Positions 56,893-64,000 of a stretch of DNA of 64,000 nucleotides are shown in pieces. Source of the DNA: Epichloe hybrida (lineage: Eukaryota > Ascomycota > Sordariomycetes > Hypocreales > Clavicipitaceae); contig JAFEKR010000057.1 in NCBI GenBank assembly GCA_019022495.1, positions 148,772 through 212,771 on the forward strand. The letters are read 5' to 3'. Position numbers and translations under genes: made by a program. Position 1 is the first letter of the stretch. Each line of letters starts with the position of its first letter. The notes beneath the pieces are model-generated. The model saw only the letters and a program-made list of their open reading frames with translations. It searched no databases and was not told the DNA's origin.

Positions 56893-59800
56893 TATTAATT
56901 ACTTTAATAGCTATTTAAAGGCGTTACTCTAGCGTGAGTTCTATCCTAATCGAGTCTATAATAATATTATAAGCTTAGCATAGAAGTCCGTGATATCTCT
57001 TAATCTTTCCAATGCTATTATAGGCTTTAATTAGCATCTTATTAGTCTTAATTAACATTAGTTAAGTATAGTGCTTAAACTTAGCGAAAGCGAAGTTATT
57101 ACTAGCGTTATGTATAATCTATTCTAGAGGTCTAAGATAAGTATTAATCTAATATTTGCGGATTGTATCCTAGATGTCTTAAGCCTTCTACTTCTTTAGA
57201 TTAAGGAATTAGGCTACTTAGAATAAGGTTACTAAATTAACAATGTGAAGCACTAGTTAGCTATTGATCTATATGATATTAATAATGATCTTGTAGTTGA
57301 ATTTATGGTTATCTTTAATTGTAAACTTGAATTAACCGGGGGCCTTTCTATGTATCTAGTAATAGTGGTAGACCTTAGTTAATTTCTTAATTACCTAGCG
57401 TTTAACTTTATGACTAGCTTAGTGAAGGATCTTTATGAGTTATTAAACGGAAGGGTAACTATGTTAACGATATAATTAACAGATATCTCCTTCTAAAAGG
57501 TGGAAGGCAACTATTTCTTTTACTTCTAGTAACCACTAAGGATATCCCTATTATTATATAATAGGTATAGTCTTGTTACCTTAGATAAGTATGTTAGCGA
57601 GGTTATTAATCTTGACTTATATCTTATTTATATTAGTAATTAAGAAGAGGAATAGGGTAGCTATATTAAGAATATAGAATTTAAGCTCTCTAAGTTCCGT
57701 AGGCATATAAAGAATTTCTCTTATAACTACTAATCTAGCGCTAAATATAATAATTTAGGGTTTGTAAGGGGTTACCTTTAATAAAGGCATTAATCTTAAT
57801 AAGGCCTTTACTTATGCCTCTCCTATAGTTAACTTTCCTATAGCGCTAGTGTTAGGCATAATCCCTCTAAAGACCTCTTTAGAATAGTGTTCTTTAGAGA
57901 TATAGTAAATTAAGCCTTTATCACACTCTTATGGCTTATAGAGCTACCTAAGGAATACGTATTAGAAGGCTTAATTATTTAGGGTTACGAGAACATTAAC
58001 ATTAGTAGCGTTATAGTTAGTCTATAATCTAGAGTAGAAGAATTATGTAATGCTTAGGTATACTATTAATAGTAGCTTCTCTATATTATTATTATTATCT
58101 TTAGCTTCTATATAAGCTATAAGATATGCTTCCTAATTCTTACCTAAGCCTTTATTAGGCTTATTATTATTCTGCCCTTTATAGGAGGTAAGGAATACCT
58201 AGAATCTCTTCTCTAAAGGGGGTGTATAATGTGTTTTACTAGCCTACTAGTAGTTCTTCTCCTTTTAATATTCTTTAGCAAAGTAATTAAAAGACTAGTA
58301 GCTACTCTTACTACATATAAAGCAGCGCTTAGTGCTTAGCCTAGGGCTTTGCCTATAATAGCTTCCTCTACTATAGGATTGTTATCTATACTAATAATTA
58401 GTAAACATAGCCTCTAGAGGGTCTCCTTGTTAGTACTAAAGGTATTAGGAGGACTTCTTATTTAATTCTATAATAGTAATTACCTTATAGAGGTCTCTAG
58501 TAAGACTCTTAAAGCCTACGGAGTATATATATTCTACTATCTAAAATTTAGGCACACTAGCTATAGTATTTAAGGCCTACTTGTAGAGTTTAGTATTTAC
58601 TATCTTAGTAAGGTATAGGCCTCTATAGATCTTCTTAAGGGTTAATAATATAATCTTAAGGCACTTAAGCTTGCTTTTATTAGGGTTCTTCTTAATTATG
58701 CTCTTTAGTATTATACTACTTTACTTATAGTAATAGAATTACTAGTTACTTTCTATCTTAAAGCGTTAATAGATATATATAATTATCTCTTTATAGAAAT
58801 AGTTATTCCTAAAGAGGTAATTAAGGTAGTATTACTTAGTATTACCTATTAATATAATAGGGAAAGCCTTCTAATAATATGTTTAAGGAAGGTTAATTTT
58901 ATTATACTTATTTTTAAAGAGCATAATCTTTAGCATTAAGAAGTTATATAGCTTTCTACTATAGTGGTTACTATTCTTTTATATCTTTATAAGCTCTAAG
59001 ATCTTCTTTATAATCTAATCTTTAGAGGGGAATTGCTATAAAGGCATAATTTGTTATAAATAATAGTTTACTAGTTATTCTTAATAATAATTATCTAGAT
59101 AGAGCTGTTAATATAATAGGGATTATTATAGGGGTTCTTGTAAGGGTTTAAGTAATCTCTAGGGTTAGGGAAGGTTAATTTCTAGGGTAGGTTATTAGGG
59201 CTATTAATATTAAGGTTCCAGGGGTTTAGAAGATTATAGTCTTTCTTATAATCTTTCCTATAACTAAAGGGGCATTAAGGTTTAATAAAGCACTTCCTTA
59301 AGCAATACTAGGATTAAATATCCTAGGCCTTGCCTAATAAGGACGCCGTGATTTTGTAAAGAATTATGTAATTCTCTAATAATATCCTTAGATGCCCTTT
59401 TAAAGGTATCTTTAGACTAGCCTTTAAAGTCTTCTTAGAATGATTCCTATAGGTTATTATCTCTCTATCCTTAATACTTACTAAGGTTAATAAATCTTAT
59501 AATTTAGTTATTAAGCTTAAGCTACATAGTAGTCTCTGGATTTAGCTTAATAGATTCTTTCTAGTTATATAAGAATTCGTAAGTAAGCTATTAAAGGCAT
59601 AGGGGTAATTTATACCTTTAAGGTCTCTTAGGGGTAATAATTAGAGCCTTGCTATTACTAGTAGCCCTTCCTCTTGTAGAAGGTCTAGATTCCTCTGCTA
59701 TTTTTAACTATTAAAGGAAAAAGCAGTAATAGGAGTAAATTAATAGGGACAAGGAAAGCGATAGAAGTGTTAAAAGTAGGTAAAAGCAATAAGCAAAATA

Positions 59801-60361
59801 ATAAGGAATTAATAGAAATTACCCTTCCTGTTTTTTATGAAAAGAAAGGAAGGAGGTAATCTCTCTTTCTTACTAATAAGTACAGGGCGAATAGCACTAA
59901 TAATAAAGGGGGTAAAAAAAACAAGCTATAGATGCTTATATAAACAGATTAAAGGTCTGTTAAATGAAGGGAATATTTATAAAGAAGTTATAGATATGTT
60001 AGCTAGCTTAGCTAAGGTTATTTAACGTTAGGTTTGAAATAAATGCCTTGCGGTAATAGATTCAGTTGTTTGGTTAGTTTTCTTGTAATGGATGATAAAA
60101 TTAATAATTGATAATAATATCCTAGATAGATATAACAAAGTTATATCCCTAAGCCTAAGGGTTAATAGATCGATTCCTTAGAAGCCTAACAAGCCTGTAA
60201 CTAGGATTCTAGTCTCTTCCTTTAGCACACTTGTGTAGTTATGCCTCTTTACCGTAATAACTATTATAGTATAACAAGGGGTAATAGCAGTAGCATTTGC
60301 AGAAATGTCTCTTCTTGTGATACCTAGCTTATCTATGGTTGTGTAGTTAACTACTAATTAG
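56893..60361 (-). pseudogene. gag, protease and integrase remnant of C2
   Basis: Minus-strand reading from 60361 down: a leader of about 650 bp, Gag (about 59700-58100) with the string GINYPYAFNSLLTNSY, and the protease region near 57880 reading YSKEVFRGIMPNTSAIGKV (PDTGA expected). The integrase zinc finger and core follow to the deletion point at 56893. Aligned with C1 it differs mainly by transitions. It holds no open product. Confidence 0.8.
59837..60025 (+). other. antisense open stretch in the C leader
   Basis: A 62-codon plus-strand frame in the leader of C2. Its second half reads QIKGLLNEGNIYKEVIDML and then ASLAKVI, helical and reminiscent of a short helix-turn-helix. C1 has the same reading from about 3380 to 3465 with only small changes. 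It starts at ATG here but not in C1. It may be an accident of base composition or a remnant captured by the element. I would not call it a gene without further copies. Confidence 0.25.
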
Positions 60362-60627
60362 TATTAGATGCACTAAGGTCCTACGTAGGTAGTAAATCCT
60401 GTATAAATTGAAGTCAATGATAGTTAGTTTAGTTAGTTAGCTAGCTAGGAAAGAGGGAGAAGAGAGGGAAAGTCTAGATGCTAGAAAAGTAGGCAAAATC
60501 CGTATGTGGGGCACAAAAGGGGGTGGCGAATTGATGTAGCTAATCATATCGCGTGCATCGCGCCAGACCCACAATTGGTCTGGTCTTTGGCCACGATTGA
60601 ACTAATGAAGATCCGAAGGAATTAACA
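60362..60627 (-). repeat. 5' LTR of C2
   Basis: 266 bp, TATTAGATGCACTAAGG to GGAATTAACA, retaining GCGTGCATCGCGCC. The plus-strand neighbour on its left is CTACTAATTAG, shared with B elements. Confidence 0.92.
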
Positions 60628-60632
60628 ATTGT

Positions 60633-61140
60633 AAAAACCCTTAAAATACTAAATAATTAAAAAGTCTAGCTTTTTCTATAGTAATTTACTTATTTATACT
60701 TATACCTATATTTTATTAATTTATTATTTACTTATTTTTAATTAAACTTTAACACTTATAATATTTGAAGTTATATAAGTAATATAAGTTATATATATAT
60801 AAGCTAATATAAGCTAAGATAAGCTAAGATAAGCTATTATAAGCTATTATAAGCTAAGATAAATATTTTTACTAACACTACAAATGTAGTATTTGTAGTT
60901 AGTTTAGTTTATGAAAATAAATTTGTAGTATAGTGTAGTGTAGTTTGTAGTGTAATGTAGTTTGTAGTGTAGTGTAGTTTGTAGTGTAGTGTAGTTTGTA
61001 GTGTAGTGTAGTTTGTAGTGTAGTGTAGTTTATAGTGTAGTGTAGTTTATAGTGTAGTGTAGTTTATAGTATAGTATAGTTTGTAGTGTAGTATAGTTTG
61101 TAGTGTAGTGTAGTATAGTTTGTAGTGAGGTGTAGTTTAT
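60633..61140 (+). mobile_element. D-family segment D3
   Basis: Continues D4 across C2. Its first 160 bp (AAAAAGTCTAGCTTTTTCTA and onward) match the conserved block just before the 10-bp arrays of D1 and D2. It then has a short degenerate array of AGCTAAGATA/AGCTATTATA (about 60794-60866) and a long tandem array of 17-bp units TTTGTAGTGTAGTGTAG (about 60930-61138). It is interrupted by element I at 61141; a few bases continue at 63016-63034. No end of the CAATGCTCTG type is reached. Confidence 0.65.
60930..61138 (+). repeat. 17-bp tandem array TTTGTAGTGTAGTGTAG
   Basis: Roughly a dozen near-perfect units, some with TTTATAGTG. It is a higher-order version of the TAGTG pentamer found at the ends of D1, D4 and D5. 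Confidence 0.9.
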
Positions 61141-61295
61141 TGTTACGTGCTAGAATTAACAAGTGGCCTGCCGTGCCAAGGATGTGGCCTAGCACGTGAC
61201 CTAGAACCCCTATATTAGATAATAGCTTTAGCCTCTAGCTAGTTGAATTAATAACCTTCACACACTTATTATATCTTACGTTTTATATCATAATA
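61141..61295 (+). repeat. left LTR of element I
   Basis: 155 bp, TGTTACGTGCTAGAATTAAC to TATATCATAATA. It contains GCCTAGCACGTGACC, where CACGTG is a palindromic E-box. It matches the right LTR except for a 19-bp block present once here and twice there. Confidence 0.85.
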
Positions 61296-62841
61296 AGTAG
61301 TAGCAATTGCTTTTTAATTATTACATACCTCTAGCGCTTTTACTACTTAATAAAAGCTACTAAACTAACTATTCGTTAACTAACCCACCAAGCCTGTCAA
61401 ATCTATCCCTTTTACTAGGCCTAATAGTCCCTTAGGCATCGCTCCCATTATCAGATTATTCGATTTCTTTGAAGACCCTTCAATCTGTTGAATTGAAGAC
61501 CTTCAATCCGTTGATTTGAAGACCCTTCAATCCGTTGATTTGAAGACCCTTCAATCCGTTGATTTGAAGACCTTCGATCTTCGACCTTCGACCTTCGATT
61601 CTTCGACCTTTAAATCAATTGATCGTGCGATTTCAATCAATCCGAAGACCCTCGACCTTCGATTTGAAGACCTTCGATCTTCGACCTTCGACCCGACCGT
61701 CAAATCTAACAAATCCGTTAATCAATCTAATAAAGCCGCTATAATGTTTCCCTTACACTAGCTAGATTAGTGTGAGCAACAGCGATTATAGCGACTTTAT
61801 AAGCAAGATTATTAACGCCAAACCTATGGTATTTACAGGAAGACCTTCCCTTCAAGAAATCAGGTCTTTTAGCATCTTAAGGACCTATGCCTAGCTAGTT
61901 AGCAATATTAATAGATTTAACTGCAGCTAGAGCAGCAATTTCAGTGGTAGCAGGAATAACATCAGCGGGACCTTCAGGACCTAAGGACCCGTTATCTGTG
62001 GCAATAGTAGTAATTACAGTAGCAAATTTAACAGCAGCAGCAACAAATACAGGACCTTTAACGGAAGCTAGCGATAGAAGAGGATGATTTTTAACAGCTT
62101 AAAGACCTTATTAAGGAAGTCTTCAAAGAACACAATAACCTTTGAAGGCAGCTAGCCTGTCAGCAAATTCGTCAGCCAATTCGTCAGCTAATTCAATAGC
62201 CTAACCGAATTCCTAGCCCTCTGCAAAGCTCGTTACCTAACCTAGTGCAGCAAATTCGTCAGCGATTTCATTAGCTAATTCAACGGCTAAACCGAATTCC
62301 TAACCCTCTGCAAAGCTCGTTGCCTAGACCTTTGCAAAGCTCATTACCTAGCTAAGCTATTAACTATCAAATCTATTAGCCGGATTAATATGACTATCTG
62401 TACGATTACTAATCTAAGAGTGACTCGGATTATTAATCCAATCATTAGCCTAACTATTAACCAAATTAATCTAATTAACTGTATCAATCCGATCAACTAG
62501 ATTAATTCAATCAATCTAATAATCAAATTAACTACGATGTAAAGCGCCCTATTGACTTACACGTTAAATTAGATATACAATTTAATGATTAACCTAACTG
62601 CTATAGTTATAGATCCCGTAGGTTAAGTCATTAACCTAATAACTAATTTGATGACTGATTTGATAACCGATTTGATAACCGATTTGATGACCAATTCGAT
62701 GACCGATTCGATAACCGCCGGACCTAACAATCTATCTAACTAAATTCCCTTACAAGTGCCCGCTTCCTAGCTTGTTATAAATTCGTTAGATCTTATTAGA
62801 TAGCTAGGACAGCTATCTCTTTTATCCGTGGTGCCTGCATT
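61296..62841. other. internal region of element I
   Basis: About 1.55 kb. At 61466-61566, units of 26-27 bp containing CAATCCGTTGATTTGAAGAC repeat about four times, followed by TTCGACCTTCGA words to 61695. The middle (61840-62340) has AGCAG-rich stretches and a repeated CCTCTGCAAAGCTCGTT. A later block (62640-62715) repeats GATTTGATAACC-like 12-mers. An 81-codon frame at 61516-61761 covers the first repeats and has no recognisable domain. No Gag, protease or polymerase motif is seen. Confidence 0.6.
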
Positions 62842-63015
62842 TATTACGTGCTAGAATTAATAAGTAGCCTGCCACTTCGGATGTGGCCTGCCATTCTAAG
62901 GATGTGGCCTAGCACGTGACCTAGAACCCCTATATTAGATGATAGCTTTAGCCTCTAGCAAGTTAAATTAACAACCTTCACACACTTATTATATCTTACG
63001 TTTCATATTGTAACA
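62842..63015 (+). repeat. right LTR of element I
   Basis: 174 bp, TATTACGTGCTAGAATTAAT to CATATTGTAACA. A 19-bp duplication of the GCCTGCC...GATGTG block makes it longer than the left LTR. Confidence 0.85.
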
Positions 63016-63034
63016 TTTATAGTGTAGTTACTAC

Positions 63035-63294
63035 TGTTGGTTACACCAAGGTCCTGCGCAGGTATAAGGGTAATCCCGTATAATTAAAGTTAATGATAGT
63101 TAGTTAGCTAGCTAGGAAAGAGAGAGAAGAGAGGGAAAGTCTAAATGCTAGAAAAGTAAGCGAAATCCGTATGTAGGGCAAAAGAGGGGGTAGCAAATTA
63201 ATGCAGCCAATCGTATCACGTGTATTGCGCTAGACCTATAATTAGTCTAGTCTTTAGCTATAATTAAACTAATAAAGATCTAAAGGAATTAACA
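63035..63294 (-). repeat. 3' LTR of C3
   Basis: 260 bp, TGTTGGTTACACCAAGG to GGAATTAACA. It keeps GGTCCTGCGCAGG intact and is slightly shorter than the C2 LTRs. Confidence 0.88.
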
Positions 63295-63562
63295 CTAGTA
63301 GTCTCTCTTTTTCCTTAATGGCTAAAGAGCTTAAAAATATAATAAAAATTAAATTAAAGGAAAGTATATACTAGTAAATCCCTTAATAGGAATCCGCTGC
63401 TCTGATTGGCTGTCGCGGCATTGGTTAATTAAATTAATTCGTTATTCCTTGCCTAAGCTCCTGTCTCCTAATATTATAGGTCTCTTAACCTATCCTTTAA
63501 CACAAATCGTTAATTTGTTTAAATTAATTAAAGAGGAAAGTGATGAATTTGGCGATGCTTTT
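63035..63562 (-). mobile_element. Copia element C3, 3' end
   Basis: Reverse-strand family C copy: 3' LTR (63035-63294) and the last part of the element (63295-63562), matching 56145-56410 of C2. It is broken by gypsy F2 at 63563, and the rest presumably lies beyond the window. The left flank is ACTAC; its partner cannot be seen. Confidence 0.85.
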
Positions 63563-63753
63563 TGTGAGGCCCCACTCATAACACAGGTGCACCCCGCCAG
63601 CGCACCACGCTATAGGGCTAGGTCTACGTGACACTAGTAAGCCACTAGCTATAAGTTAGTAACTCATATGCATAATACACTTAGACCTAGTAAGCTTTAG
63701 TTAATATACAAACGCCCCTATATCTCTTACCTAGCTATCCCTTTATTCTTATA
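63563..63753 (+). repeat. 5' LTR of gypsy F2
   Basis: 191 bp from TGTGAGGCCCCACTC to CTTTATTCTTATA, the same length as both LTRs of F. It is inserted after GCTTTT in C3. Confidence 0.92.
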
Positions 63754-64000
63754 ATTTTAAAGCTTCTTCTACTAGCTACCTAAGAGTAATATAGGGGGGA
63801 GAATAACTTAATTTACTAGAACTATACTATATATTACTTAGAATTAGCTAGATAATAGTAATACTATAGCTAGGGATATATAATATTTTATAACCTTATT
63901 TAAAGCTATACCCTTTACTATAGGGATAGAAGAGGTAGTAGTTAGAGAGTAAATTACCTAGCTTAAGTAACTTAAGGAACTATAGGATTAAGAAAAGGAG
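63563..64000 (+). mobile_element. gypsy element F2, 5' end
   Basis: 5' LTR (63563-63753, 191 bp) and the first 247 bp of the internal region of a second family F element, running off the window. It matches 34085-34520. This LTR keeps more C bases (GTGAGGCCCCACTCATAACA, CACCCCGCCAGCGCACC) than either LTR of F, so it is the least mutated F copy here. The 60-codon frame at 63449-63631 crosses the C3/F2 junction and is spurious. Confidence 0.9.

Larger units (their letters stand above)
55874..60632 (-). mobile_element. Copia element C2, internally deleted, TSD ATTGT
   Basis: Reverse-strand family C element, 55879-60627 (4,749 bp), with 266-bp LTRs and the duplication ATTGT at 55874-55878 and 60628-60632. 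The internal part holds leader, Gag, protease and part of integrase (60361-56893), joined directly to RNase H (56885-56145). Reverse transcriptase and the end of integrase are missing. It is inserted in D-family DNA. Confidence 0.9.
61136..63020 (+). mobile_element. short non-autonomous LTR element I (TRIM-like), TSD TTTAT
   Basis: An element of 1,875 bp (61141-63015) with LTRs of 155 and 174 bp and the 5-bp duplication TTTAT at 61136-61140 and 63016-63020. Small LTRs and a body under 2 kb without reverse transcriptase or integrase fit the TRIM class. The orientation given is arbitrary because no coding domain fixes it. The body is less AT-rich than the surrounding DNA, with TTCGACC and TTGAAGACC repeats. 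It should be mobilised in trans by a larger element not identified here. Confidence 0.82.

Noticed and set aside
61516..61761. 81-codon frame in element I
   Set aside because: Covers tandem DNA repeats and yields a repetitive peptide without a recognisable domain.
63449..63631. 60-codon frame near the right edge
   Set aside because: It crosses the junction between C3 and the LTR of F2, so it cannot be an old gene.

Overview
This window looks like a repeat-only block from a filamentous ascomycete (Pezizomycotina) nuclear genome. I see no host gene, tRNA or rRNA. It is strongly AT-rich, and almost every coding remnant is littered with TAA/TAG stops. Differences between copies of the same repeat are overwhelmingly C-to-T or G-to-A, often CpA to TpA. 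That is the signature of repeat-induced point mutation (RIP), known only from fungi. The species cannot be fixed from the sequence. The letters A to I below are my own family names.

Layout. 1-3809: reverse-strand Ty1/Copia family C (C1), cut at the window edge. 3811-10844: nearly intact Copia element A on the plus strand, with 824-bp LTRs and a 1,654-codon gag-pol frame broken by three stops. 10845-14084: 3' part of Copia family B (B1). 14085-15557: right part of a non-coding hAT-like element (D1). 15558-22166: reverse B3, interrupted by small element H (18368-19217, 15-bp TSD). 22167-25391: AT-rich DNA, D5 with E1 inside it, B4, and E3. 25392-32493: A2, a second copy of A, inverted and more heavily mutated. 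32494-54453: Copia element G on the plus strand, split by chromodomain gypsy element F (34085-41396, TSD CTAAG, itself holding E2) and by hAT-like D2 (41596-50536, TSD TAGCTAAT), which is itself split by full-length B2 (42566-49369, TSD ATTAG). 54454-63034: another D region split by internally deleted C2 (55879-60627, TSD ATTGT) and by a short LTR element I of TRIM type (61141-63015, TSD TTTAT). 63035-64000: C3, split by a second gypsy F (F2) that leaves the window.

The genes do not form a host pathway. Each LTR element encodes, or once encoded, its own Gag, protease, integrase, reverse transcriptase and RNase H. Only A retains an almost readable frame. D, E, H and I show no transposition gene I can identify and would depend on enzymes supplied elsewhere. 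Target-site duplications give a clear nesting order: G is older than F, F older than E2; G older than D2, D2 older than B2.

I did not find a convincing new functional system. The most notable items are the half-tRNA (initiator Met) primer site of A, the D family with CAGAGCATTG ends and an internal 10-bp repeat array, the E and H elements with 14-15 bp duplications, a 12-bp repeat expansion next to the polypurine tract of G, and the mismatched flanks of both A copies. All comparisons were made by eye.
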